Source: Minwuia sp.
Lineage (GTDB): Bacteria; Pseudomonadota; Alphaproteobacteria; Minwuiales; Minwuiaceae
Reading direction: 5' to 3'
NCBI GenBank assembly: GCA_029210175.1
Contig: JARGPL010000022.1
Span: 1 to 42,169 of the forward strand
Length of the DNA stretch: 42,169 nt
Part shown: positions 14,488 to 23,816 of the stretch, in pieces
How the letters are laid out: each line of letters begins with the position of its first letter
Numbering within the stretch: the stretch's first letter is position 1
Made by a program: the position numbers and the translations under genes
Notes under the pieces: generated by a model
The model's database searches: none
What the model saw: only the letters and a program-made list of their open reading frames with translations
What the model was told of the DNA's origin: nothing

Positions 14488-17094
14488 TCACCTGTGCTTC
14501 AGGACAGCCAGTGCGGCAAAGGGCGAGTCGGGGTCGATGGGCCGTGTGTCACGCGGTGGTCTGCGCTTGCGTGCCGCTTCGGGTTTCGGTTTCAAGGGGG
14601 CATTCGCGCCGGGTTCCCCACCGGATTGTTCGTTGCTGCGTGGTTTGCGTGCCTCCCGTTTCGGGCGGGGATGAAACAGCATCGGGGCATCGTCGGCCTG
14701 TCGTTCCGTTCGGTACCCCAGGCCCGCCAGGATCGGCGCCAGACGTTCCGGCCCGCCGCCAAGCATCGACATCAGCGCGTGGTCGGCCTCCGCCGGTCCC
14801 TTGCGGGTCGCCTTGTGCGCGTGATCGGCGATGCGTTCCACCATGTCCACCCGCACCGCTGTCGTGGCAAAGCGGGCGTAGCCGGACACCAGAAGTGAAT
14901 CGTCGTCCGCCTTCCGCTCGGTATCGAATGAGACCCGTCCCTGCTGATCTGTCGGCAGGACGGTGCCGCCGCGCAGCCCGTGCAGGATCATGCGCCAGCG
15001 GGTGGATTCAGGTTTCAGCAGTGCAGGGCAGAAGATGGCTGAGCGCCCGACCTGCACCCCCGCGTACTTGAACCGGCCATGATCCTTCGAGTCCAGCTGG
15101 CGCATCTGATCCTTCACCGACTTGCGCGGCAGGACGCCGAGCCGCTCGACAAGCTGGAAGGCGATGCCACGTGCCGGGGCACTGAAGTTCCGCGCCTCCA
15201 GCTCCGTCAGGGGGCGCAGGTGGCGGCTGATCTGCCCGTTGACCCATGTGGTCAGCCTTTCCGCAATGCGTTCCGCGGCGCGGCTGTCCAACTGGTCACT
15301 GGCGTTCAGCCGCAGGCGTGGCCGCAGCACGTGATCGCCCCCTTCCAGCCGCGCGATCACTTCTCCCTGCCAGCAGATATCGGCATCATCACGCAGGCTG
15401 AAGTCATCGTCCGGTGCCTCGGCAACCTTGCGTCCCCGGGCGGCCAGAGCGGTGGCCAGAACCTGCCGTACGGCGCCTTTCAGGGCCTTGTTGTCAAAGG
15501 CGCTGCGGTCGGCGGCAAAGATCAGTCCCCTGATCCGCCCCACGTCCTGGCCCTCCACCGTGACGTTCCCTTCCGGATCGATTGCGGTCATCACTTCCTC
15601 ACGGTCACGCAGGCGGTTGACCAGTGCGGCGGTCCGGCGGTCGACGAAGCGCTGGGTCAGCGACCGGTGCAATGCGTCGGACAGCTTCTCCTCGATTGTC
15701 CGCGCGCGTTCCTGCCAGTGTTGCGGGTCGTCCAGCCATTCAGCGCGATGGGAGATGTAGGTCCAGGTGCGGATATGGGCCAGGCGGGTCTGCAGCGTGT
15801 CCATGTCGCCCGTGGCGCGATCCAGATGATCCAGGTGCTTTGCCATCCAGTCGCGCTTGATCGCGCCGGTCGTGGTGATCTGGATATAGATGCGCCCCAT
15901 CAGCCGGACGTGGCTGTCATGCATGGTCTTGCGGAAATCCGGCACCTGGCAGATGTCCCAGAGCAGGCGCATGTTGGCGGGGTTCAATTCGGCCAGCGCC
16001 AGAATCTCCGGGTCCCGGATCAGGGCCTTCAGCGATTCGGTATCCTCTGCCCGGCGCGGGGTGGCCAGCCAGCGGAATGGCGGCGGCTGTTCCAGGGATC
16101 GGATGAGGGCCTTCGGATGCGTGAAATCCAGCTTGGTGTTGCGCCAGCGCAGCTGCGTCAGCGGGTCGAAACGGTGTTCCTGCACCGCCTCAACCATTTC
16201 CGGGTCCAGCAGGGGTGCCTCTGCCGTGACACCGAATGTGCCATCCCGCATGAAGCGTCCCGCCCGTCCGGCGATCTGGCCGATCTCCGCCGGAGTCAGC
16301 GCCCTGCGGCGCGCGCCATCGAACTTGTGGGTGGCGGCAAAGGCGACATGGTTGATGTCCATGTTGAGGCCCATGCCGATGGCATCTGTCGCCACCAGAA
16401 AATCCACCTCACCCGCCTGATACATGGCGACCTGTGCATTGCGCGTGCGGGGGCTGAGGGCACCCAGCACCACCGCGGCACCGCCGCGCTGTCGCCGCAT
16501 CAGCTCGGCGATGGCATAGACGTCGGAGGCGGAGAAGGCCACGACGGCGCTGCGCCGGGGCAGGCGCGACAGCTTGCTCTGACCCACGTAGGCGAGGGAG
16601 GACAGGCGCGGGCGGGTAATGATGGTGGTATCGGGCAGCAACCGCTGGATCAGGCCCCGCGCGGTGGAGGAACCAAGAAACATCGTGGTCTCCAGACCAC
16701 GGGCATGCAGCAGCCGGTCAGTAAAGGTGTGCCCGCGCTCCGGATCGGCGGCGAGCTGGATCTCGTCGATGGCCACGAAATCGAAACTGCGCCCCGTCGG
16801 CATTGCCTCCACCGTGCAGAGGAAATAATGCGGATTGGCGGGAATGATCTTCTCTTCACCCGTGACCAGGGCGACATTGGAACGGCCCCGTTCTGCCACC
16901 ACGCGGTCATAGACTTCCCGCGCGAGCAGGCGCAGCGGGAACCCCATCATGCCGCTTGCATGGGTCAGCATTGTCTCGACGGCCAGGTGCGTCTTGCCCG
17001 TGTTGGTCGGGCCAAGCAGTGCGACCGTTCGTCCCCTGAGACCTGAGATGCCCTGATTGGTCATGGGTGAACTGTCCGGTGTTGCGTGTTGCAT
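14488..17094 (-). CDS. SUV3-like superfamily 2 RNA helicase
   Basis: An 868-residue helicase. The N-terminal half has Walker A GPTNTGKT (28-35), DEIQ (110-113), motif III GSST (141-144), ATDAIGMGLNMD (235-246) and motif VI QIAGRAGR (273-280), the pattern of the mitochondrial Suv3 family. The C-terminal half is much longer than in Suv3 and ends in a basic, proline-rich tail, as in alphaproteobacterial relatives. SUV3 unwinds structured RNA for a 3'-5' nuclease; the bacterial role is less clear. The ATG at 17094 has no strong ribosome site and a second ATG at 17064 is possible. It is followed by the coupled S4-domain gene. It is divergent from hisZ across 159 bp. Confidence 0.85.
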   Translation of the reverse strand: MQHATPDSSPMTNQGISGLRGRTVALLGPTNTGKTHLAVETMLTHASGMMGFPLRLLAREVYDRVVAERGRSNVALVTGEEKIIPANPHYFLCTVEAMPTGRSFDFVAIDEIQLAADPERGHTFTDRLLHARGLETTMFLGSSTARGLIQRLLPDTTIITRPRLSSLAYVGQSKLSRLPRRSAVVAFSASDVYAIAELMRRQRGGAAVVLGALSPRTRNAQVAMYQAGEVDFLVATDAIGMGLNMDINHVAFAATHKFDGARRRALTPAEIGQIAGRAGRFMRDGTFGVTAEAPLLDPEMVEAVQEHRFDPLTQLRWRNTKLDFTHPKALIRSLEQPPPFRWLATPRRAEDTESLKALIRDPEILALAELNPANMRLLWDICQVPDFRKTMHDSHVRLMGRIYIQITTTGAIKRDWMAKHLDHLDRATGDMDTLQTRLAHIRTWTYISHRAEWLDDPQHWQERARTIEEKLSDALHRSLTQRFVDRRTAALVNRLRDREEVMTAIDPEGNVTVEGQDVGRIRGLIFAADRSAFDNKALKGAVRQVLATALAARGRKVAEAPDDDFSLRDDADICWQGEVIARLEGGDHVLRPRLRLNASDQLDSRAAERIAERLTTWVNGQISRHLRPLTELEARNFSAPARGIAFQLVERLGVLPRKSVKDQMRQLDSKDHGRFKYAGVQVGRSAIFCPALLKPESTRWRMILHGLRGGTVLPTDQQGRVSFDTERKADDDSLLVSGYARFATTAVRVDMVERIADHAHKATRKGPAEADHALMSMLGGGPERLAPILAGLGYRTERQADDAPMLFHPRPKREARKPRSNEQSGGEPGANAPLKPKPEAARKRRPPRDTRPIDPDSPFAALAVLKHR

Positions 17095-17253
17095 GACAAG
17101 ACAGATTGTGAAAATGCCTTCAATTTCAAGCGCTTTGCCTGTGCGTCAGGGTGCCTGCGCATGACAGGCGGACAGGCGCAGGCGAATCGGGCATGACCTG
17201 CGGGTCCGATAAGGCGTTGACGAACCCGGCTGATCCAGTACCAAAGGCGCGCC

Positions 17254-18387
17254 ATGAATGAACCTGCGAACAAGGCCCTGCTGCCAGCCGGACTGCGCGA
17301 CGCCCTGCCTGAAGAGGCGGAGCGGGAGGCGAGTGCCGTGCACAATCTGATGAGTGCGTTCCGTGCGGAAGGCTATCAGACAGTGAAACCGCCCATGCTG
17401 GAGTTCGAGCACAGTCTGCTCAGTGGCCCCGGTGGCGAACTGGCGCAGCAGCTTTTCCGACTGATGGATCCGATCTCGCAGCAGATGATGGGGCTGCGTG
17501 CAGACATCACGCCGCAGATCGCCAGGATCGCGGCCAGCCGACTTGCCGGGTCGCCACGGCCATTGCGGCTCTGCTATTCGGGGCAGGTGCTGCGCGTGCG
17601 CGGCGATCAGTTGCGCCCCGAAAGGCAGTTTACCCAGGCGGGGATCGAACTGCTTGGCTCCGACGCGGTGCAGGCGGACGTCGAGATCGTGTTGCTGACC
17701 GTGGCCGCCTTGCGCGCCGCTGGCGTGCAGAAGCTGACTGTGGACCTGACCGTGCCGTCACTCGCACCGGCTGTCTTGCTGGGGCAGGGCCATGATGGCG
17801 TCACCGCGGATGCAGCGCGGGAAGCGCTGGACGGCAAGGATGCCGGTGAGTTGCGCGCCATCGTCGGCGATGATCCGTTGATCTTTGGTCTGCTGGAAGC
17901 TGTCGGACCTGCTGAAACGGCGCTGCCGCGTCTGCGCAAACTGGGCCTCAGTGGTCAGGCCGGACAGCAGATCGCCCGTCTGGAAGAAACGATCGCAGCG
18001 ATCAAGGCCGCGGAACCGGAACTCAGCCTGACGGTTGATCCGGGTGAATATCGCGGGTTCGAATATCAGACCGGTGTCGCGTTTGCGGTATTCTCGCCTG
18101 GCGTGCGCGGCGAGATCGGGCGTGGCGGGCGCTATGTGAGTGAAACCGGGGAGCCGGCGGTCGGTGCAACGGTCTATCTGGATACCGTGTTGCGGGCGCT
18201 GCCGGCGCTGGCGCCGGTGAAGCGGGTCTATCTGCCGTTCGGGACAGCACCGGAGGAGGCGCGGACCTGCCGTGCATCCGGCTACCGTGTGGTGGCCGGG
18301 CTGGCAGCAGAGACCGACAGGGTGGCGGAGGCACGCCGTATGGGGTGCACCGCGATCTGGCAGGCGATGGAAGTCAAGGATATCTGA
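17254..18387 (+). CDS. hisZ: ATP phosphoribosyltransferase regulatory subunit
   Basis: A 377-residue HisZ, a catalytically inactive relative of histidyl-tRNA synthetase that forms a complex with the short HisG and makes the first step of histidine synthesis sensitive to feedback. The opening LLPAGLRDALPEEAEREA, the class II core MGLRADITPQIARI, and YSGQVLRVRGDQLRPERQFTQAG are typical. The tRNA anticodon-binding domain of HisS is absent. hisG is not in the window, so it is encoded elsewhere. It is followed 42 bp later by purA, the common alphaproteobacterial hisZ-purA order. A TTGACG box at 17217 might be part of its promoter, but no good -10 follows. Confidence 0.9.
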   Translation: MNEPANKALLPAGLRDALPEEAEREASAVHNLMSAFRAEGYQTVKPPMLEFEHSLLSGPGGELAQQLFRLMDPISQQMMGLRADITPQIARIAASRLAGSPRPLRLCYSGQVLRVRGDQLRPERQFTQAGIELLGSDAVQADVEIVLLTVAALRAAGVQKLTVDLTVPSLAPAVLLGQGHDGVTADAAREALDGKDAGELRAIVGDDPLIFGLLEAVGPAETALPRLRKLGLSGQAGQQIARLEETIAAIKAAEPELSLTVDPGEYRGFEYQTGVAFAVFSPGVRGEIGRGGRYVSETGEPAVGATVYLDTVLRALPALAPVKRVYLPFGTAPEEARTCRASGYRVVAGLAAETDRVAEARRMGCTAIWQAMEVKDI

Positions 18388-18429
18388 AGCGGGCTTCTGC
18401 CCGGAAGATCATCAGGAAAGGATCCCGGC

Positions 18430-19722
<1,293 letters not shown>

Positions 19723-19734
19723 TCGGTTGGCCAG

Positions 19735-19762
19735 GCCCCGGCAAGCCATACTTGTGCGGGGC
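19735..19762 (+). terminator. Stem-loop after purA
   Basis: GCCCCGGCAAG (19735-19745) pairs with CTTGT-G-CGGGGC (19751-19762), 11 pairs with one bulged G and one G-U pair and a CCATA loop. It lies 12 bp after the purA stop and before the permease gene. No U run follows, so it may be a pause/Rho-assisted end or a stabilising hairpin. Confidence 0.45.
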
Positions 19763-19792
19763 GTGCGTGGTGCCCGGCCAGGCGGCGGCTGA

Positions 19793-20749
19793 ATGGGCGC
19801 GGTCATCGACATTGTCTTTCCGGTCTTCGCGCTGATCGCCATCGGTTATGCGCTGGGCCGGTCGCCGCTGCTGGGCGGCGATGTCGGCATCAAGGCGCTG
19901 ACGAACTTCGTCTTCTATGCGGCCATTCCGGCCTTGCTGTTCCGGCTGTTCAGCCGCGGATTGCCGGAGGACGGCATTCAGTGGTCCATTGTCCTTGGCT
20001 ATTACAGCGCGGCCTTCCTGCATTTCGCGTTGACGGTTGGCGTTGGCCGCTACGTGTTCCGCAATCCGCCGGTGGAATATGGTCTGATGGCCATGTCGTC
20101 CACGTTCTCGAACACGGTTCTGCTGGGCCTGCCGCTGGTTTACACGGCATTCGGGGAGGCGGGACTGATCCCGATCATGATGATCGTGACCTTTCACCCC
20201 ATGACCCTGATCCCCATCGCCACGATCATGATCGAGGCTCTGCGGGGGCAGCCGGGGCAGGTGGAGAAGCAGCGGGTGGAGCAGATCCTGCTGTCGACCC
20301 TGAAGAGCCTTGCCGTGCATCCGGTCATCCTCGGGCTGGGGGCCGGGCTGGCATTTGGCGCGACCGGACTCGCCCTGCCGTCCATGGTGGATCGCCTGAT
20401 CGACATGCTGTCAAAAGCCGCGACACCGGCAGCGCTTTGTGCGCTCGGGGCTTCCCTGACCCAGTTCCGGATTGCCGGCGACCTGAAGGAGAGCATGACC
20501 CTCGTGGGCATGAAGCTCGCCCTGCTGCCCGCCATGGTCTTCGTCTCGACCGCCCACATCTTCGAGAATGATCCGCTCTATGTCGCGGTTGCGACTGTCA
20601 ACGCGGCCACTCCGGCGGGCATCAACGCATTCCTGCTCGCGCGCTACTACGGCACCTACACGCAGCGCTCGGCCTCGGTGATCCTGCTGTCCACGGTACT
20701 CAGCGTGTTTACCCTGGCGCTGCTGATTGGTTGGCTGAAGGCAGGTTGA
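19793..20749 (+). CDS. AEC-family (auxin efflux carrier-like) permease
   Basis: A 318-residue membrane protein with about ten hydrophobic helices of the AEC/bile-acid-symporter-like fold. Recognisable points are the N-terminal VFPVFALIAIGYALGRSP, the conserved FSNTVLLGLPLVYTAFG loop in the middle, and the C-terminal TVNAATPAGINAFLLARYY. Bacterial members carry malonate, malate or other organic acids; no substrate can be assigned here. It follows purA by 70 bp with a stem-loop between, and converges on the response regulator with only 7 bp between them. Confidence 0.85.
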   Translation: MGAVIDIVFPVFALIAIGYALGRSPLLGGDVGIKALTNFVFYAAIPALLFRLFSRGLPEDGIQWSIVLGYYSAAFLHFALTVGVGRYVFRNPPVEYGLMAMSSTFSNTVLLGLPLVYTAFGEAGLIPIMMIVTFHPMTLIPIATIMIEALRGQPGQVEKQRVEQILLSTLKSLAVHPVILGLGAGLAFGATGLALPSMVDRLIDMLSKAATPAALCALGASLTQFRIAGDLKESMTLVGMKLALLPAMVFVSTAHIFENDPLYVAVATVNAATPAGINAFLLARYYGTYTQRSASVILLSTVLSVFTLALLIGWLKAG

Positions 20750-20756
20750 AGTTCCC

Positions 20757-21443
20757 TCAGGGCACCAGCTTGTAGCCACCCGGCTCCGTCACCAGGATCT
20801 CGGCTTCCGACGGTGTCGGCTCGATCTTCTGGCGCAGGCGGTAGATGTGGGTTTCCAGTGTGTGGGTCGTGACACCGGCGTTGTAGCCCCAGACCTCATG
20901 CAGCAGGACATCGCGTCCGACGGCGGTTTCACCGGCCCTGAAAAGGTATTTCAGGATCGATGTTTCCTTCTCCGTCAGCCGGACCTTCTTCTCGGTTTCC
21001 TTGTGCACCATCATCTTCTGCGCGGGGCGGAAGCTGTAGGGGCCGATGGTGAAGACGGCATCCTCGCTCTGCTCATGCTGGCGCAACTGGCCTCGGATGC
21101 GGGCCAGCAGGACACCGACCTTGAATGGTTTGGTGATGTAGTCGTTGGCACCGGATTCGAGGCCCAGGATCTCCTCGGCATCGGAATCGGCACCCGTCAG
21201 CATGATGATCGGCATCTTGAAGCCGTTCTTGCGCAGTGCGCGACAGACTTCGCGCCCGTCGGAATCGGGCAGACCGACATCCAGCAGGACGAGGTCGAAG
21301 TGCTCGGCCTTGGCTGCTTCTATGCCTGCCTGGCCGGTGCCCATCTGGCGCGTCTCGAACTCCTCATGCAGCTCCAGTTGCTCTGCCAGGGTCTCCCGCA
21401 AGGTCTCGTCGTCGTCTACCAGCAGGATTCGTTTTCCACCCAT
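20757..21443 (-). CDS. OmpR-family response regulator without an adjacent kinase
   Basis: A 228-residue two-domain regulator. The receiver domain has the acidic pocket VDDDE (9-13), the phosphoacceptor Asp55 (LLDVGLPD), and TKPF with the conserved Lys. The C-terminal winged helix carries VRLTEKETSILKYL and the recognition region TTHTLETHIYRLRQKIE. Of several in-frame ATGs (21455, 21446, 21443), 21443 has the best-spaced GAGGA site. No histidine kinase is nearby, so it is an orphan here. Similar regulators with nearly identical DNA-binding helices are, to my knowledge, widespread in Rhodospirillales, but I know no assigned target. It is divergent from ribA. Confidence 0.87.
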   Translation of the reverse strand: MGGKRILLVDDDETLRETLAEQLELHEEFETRQMGTGQAGIEAAKAEHFDLVLLDVGLPDSDGREVCRALRKNGFKMPIIMLTGADSDAEEILGLESGANDYITKPFKVGVLLARIRGQLRQHEQSEDAVFTIGPYSFRPAQKMMVHKETEKKVRLTEKETSILKYLFRAGETAVGRDVLLHEVWGYNAGVTTHTLETHIYRLRQKIEPTPSEAEILVTEPGGYKLVP

Positions 21444-21697
21444 CATCTTCCTCATTCTCCCAATCACCGCCGGACCCACGACAGACAAGACATTGGTCTG
21501 CCGCGTTCCGGTTCAAGAGTCCGGTTCCATTGTGGGAGAACAGTCTCACCAACTCGTGACCTCCGGTTGACAGGCGGATTGTGTGATTCCGCCACCCGTT
21601 TCCGGTCACCGAGGGGCGGCCCGACCACCCTGTCCTCGCGCGCAAGTCTGACCTGTGGCAGCGAAAGCTTCAAGACTCCGGGGCGGCGGGATATACA

Positions 21698-22852
21698 GTG
21701 ACGATCACAGCTCAGCCACTTGTCCGGACAGGTCCCTTGCCGCGCGACACCCGAGAAGAAACCAGCGATCTGCGCATTGTCCGGCGGGTTGACCGTGTGG
21801 CGGCAGATCTGCGTCGCGGTACGCCGGTCGTGATCCGTGGCATCGATTCCGTTGGTGTTGTCCTGTCGGCGGAGACGGCTTCGGCGCAGGAATATGCCGA
21901 ACTGCGTGATCTGGCGGACGGGGGCGTCAGTCTGGCACTGACGGCACGTCGGGCGAACGTGCTGCATATCCTGCCGAGCGGGCATGACGTGCAACTGGTG
22001 CCCATCGATCAGACCCTGTCGGAACATCTGGCGTCGGAGCTTGCCGACCCGTCTCACGACCTGGATGGCGGCATGCGCGGGCCGTTCCGCCAGGTGAAGG
22101 ACGCGCCACCGGACTGGGCCAGCGCAGGTGTGGCGCTTGCCAGACATGCGCGTCTGCTGCCTGCGGTTCTGGTCGCGCGCCTGGATGCCTCAGCCGACTG
22201 GCAGGGCATGGGCCTGCAGGATGTGGAGGCGTCGGAGATTGCCGGCGTCGCGGACTTCACCGGCAATATCCTGAAACCTGTCGCTGCGGCGCGGCTGCCG
22301 CTCTGGGGGGCCGAGAACACGCGGATGCATGCGTTTCGCCCTGCTGATGGCGGGTTGGAACATCTGGCGCTTGTCGTTGGCGATCCGCCGCGTGACCAGC
22401 CCGTGCTGGCCCGTATCCATTCGGAATGCTTCACCGGTGATCTGCTGGGGTCGATGAAATGCGACTGCGGCGAACAACTGCGGGGTGCGCTGGAATCCAT
22501 CGGCTCTGCCGGTGCCGGCGTGCTGCTCTATCTGGCGCAGGAAGGGCGGGGCATCGGGCTGATGAACAAGATCCGCGCCTATGCTTTGCAGGACAAGGGC
22601 TACGACACCGTCGATGCCAATCTGCGGATCGGGTTCGAGACCGATGAGCGACTGTTCCGCCCGGCCGCCGAGATGCTGCGCCGATTGGGCTTTTCCAGCG
22701 TGCGCCTGATGACCAACAATCCGGAGAAGGTCGCCGGGCTGGAGGATGAGGGCATTGCCGTCGCCGAACGGGTGCCGCACAAGTTCCCGGCCAATCCCCA
22801 CAATGCAGACTATCTGGAAACCAAGAAGAGCCGCACCGGGCACTTTCTGTAG
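21698..22852 (+). CDS. ribA: GTP cyclohydrolase II with a long N-terminal domain
   Basis: A 384-residue protein. The C-terminal ~190 residues are a complete GTP cyclohydrolase II, which opens GTP to the pyrimidine precursor of riboflavin: zinc ligands Cys244, Cys255 and Cys257 (SECFTGDLLGSMKCDCGEQ), the EGRGIGL loop (282-288) and MTNNPEKV (338-345). The N-terminal ~190 residues resemble the RibB (DHBP synthase) fold in places (a segment like SLALTARRANVL) but lack the usual metal-binding and catalytic acidic motif, so this half is probably inactive or regulatory. The GTG start at 21698 has a GGCGGG site. No FMN riboswitch is apparent upstream. Known alphaproteobacteria also carry such stand-alone two-domain forms. 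Confidence 0.88.
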   Translation: MTITAQPLVRTGPLPRDTREETSDLRIVRRVDRVAADLRRGTPVVIRGIDSVGVVLSAETASAQEYAELRDLADGGVSLALTARRANVLHILPSGHDVQLVPIDQTLSEHLASELADPSHDLDGGMRGPFRQVKDAPPDWASAGVALARHARLLPAVLVARLDASADWQGMGLQDVEASEIAGVADFTGNILKPVAAARLPLWGAENTRMHAFRPADGGLEHLALVVGDPPRDQPVLARIHSECFTGDLLGSMKCDCGEQLRGALESIGSAGAGVLLYLAQEGRGIGLMNKIRAYALQDKGYDTVDANLRIGFETDERLFRPAAEMLRRLGFSSVRLMTNNPEKVAGLEDEGIAVAERVPHKFPANPHNADYLETKKSRTGHFL

Positions 22853-22964
22853 GTTCGCGTGGATCGCCCGGCAATTCCTGCCGCGCTGATGACGGGTTGA
22901 ATCCAGTCAACATATTGAAAACAGGACATTTGTTCTGTGGCGTGGAGCTTGCTTCTGTCCGGGC

Positions 22965-23429
22965 ATGAATTTCGACAACACCACACCAACCCACGCGTCA
23001 TCCCTGTCTGCATTCGTTGATCGCAGGGGCGAGACCGACCAGGCGGTCGCTGCTGCATCGGAAGCGGATGAGGGCTTCAGCTTCTTTGATCTGCTGGATG
23101 TCGTGAACCCGCTGCAGCACATCCCCCTGGTCTCCACTCTCTACCGGGAAATCAGTGGCGATGAGATCGGCAACCCTGCGCGGATTGCGGGTGGTTTCCT
23201 GTTCGGCGGCGTGTTCGGCCTGGCTGGATCCATCGCCAATGCGCTGGTGGATGAGGTGACGGGCAAGGATGTCGGAGATCACGTCATGGAGTTCGTGGAC
23301 AGCGAAACGTCCTCGGCGCATGTCTGGACCGCCAACAGCCTGCAGTTCGAACGGGCCAGAAATGCCTACCAGCAACTGGACCGGTCTGCGTCCGAGCCGA
23401 TGCTCGACCATGTGATCGAGATTCCCTGA
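22965..23429 (+). CDS. Small protein of unknown function, glycine-rich hydrophobic centre
   Basis: A 154-residue protein I cannot assign to a named family. It has a polar, acidic N-terminus, then FFDLLDVVNPLQHIPLVS and YREISGDEIGNPARIAGG, followed by a glycine-rich hydrophobic stretch (GGFLFGGVFGLAGSIANALV) that could be one membrane-interacting hairpin, then an acidic C-terminus. No signal peptide is evident. Codon use and the ordinary GC content mark it as a native gene. It lies alone between ribA (112 bp before) and the Do protease, with no obvious partner. I think similar proteins exist in other alphaproteobacteria, but a role is unknown. Confidence 0.7.
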   Translation: MNFDNTTPTHASSLSAFVDRRGETDQAVAAASEADEGFSFFDLLDVVNPLQHIPLVSTLYREISGDEIGNPARIAGGFLFGGVFGLAGSIANALVDEVTGKDVGDHVMEFVDSETSSAHVWTANSLQFERARNAYQQLDRSASEPMLDHVIEIP

Positions 23430-23462
23430 GCCCGATACGGCAGGAAATGCAGAGCTCGTAGC

Positions 23463-23480
23463 GTTCCGAGTGGCCGGAAC
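23463..23480 (+). terminator. Short hairpin after the unknown-protein gene
   Basis: GTTCCG (23463-23468) pairs with CGGAAC (23475-23480) across a 6-nt loop, 34 bp after the stop at 23429. No U tract follows; it is a weak terminator candidate. Confidence 0.25.
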
Positions 23481-23542
23481 ATGTGGCGATCCGCTCACTT
23501 CTGCGACAGCAGGGCAGAAAATGTCGCTCGGACACCACATCT

Positions 23543-23572
23543 TTCACATTCAGGGCAAAGTTCGGTCATAAT
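23543..23572 (+). promoter_or_regulatory. Candidate sigma-70 promoter for the Do protease gene
   Basis: TTCACA (23543-23548) matches the -35 consensus at 5 of 6 positions, and CATAAT (23567-23572) matches the -10 at 5 of 6, separated by 18 bp. Transcription would begin near 23579, leaving a leader of about 240 nt before the ATG at 23817. No heat-shock or RpoE-like box was convincing. Confidence 0.4.
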
Positions 23573-23816
23573 CTTGGCCTCATATCAGCACTGCCGCGCG
23601 GGCCGGATCAGATTTCTGGCCCATCCGGTGGTTTGAACCGTATGACTTGTTGGGTGCCTTGCATGGCGGGCCGTCGGCACCCGTTTGCCGTCCGGCAGGA
23701 TTTGGAGAGAGTTTTTGGAGCATGTGGAAGTGATTCACGAGACAAGGAACGAAATCACGCGTCGTCGAACCCGTGCGCGCGCCGTCGCCGTTCAACGCGA
23801 GAATGCCGCGTCGGTC

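Larger units (their letters stand above)
23430..23816 (+). other. 387-bp leader/intergenic region before the Do protease
   Basis: No convincing gene is visible here. It holds a small hairpin (23463-23480), a good sigma-70-like promoter candidate (23543-23572) and a leader with an in-frame GTG at 23724 preceded by GGAG that could extend the protease N-terminus by 31 residues. No tRNA-like or riboswitch-like structure was recognised. Confidence 0.5.

Noticed and set aside
15079-17046. Very long open frame on the plus strand opposite the helicase
   Set aside because: It is the antisense shadow of a gene with clear helicase motifs in GC-rich DNA; its translation is Gln/Gly/Arg-rich and resembles nothing.
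17217-17244. Sigma-70 promoter before hisZ (TTGACG ... TACCAA)
   Set aside because: The -10 part matches poorly and would give an almost leaderless transcript.
21489-21697. FMN riboswitch upstream of ribA
   Set aside because: The conserved RFN-element blocks are not present; only short, unrelated inverted repeats were seen.
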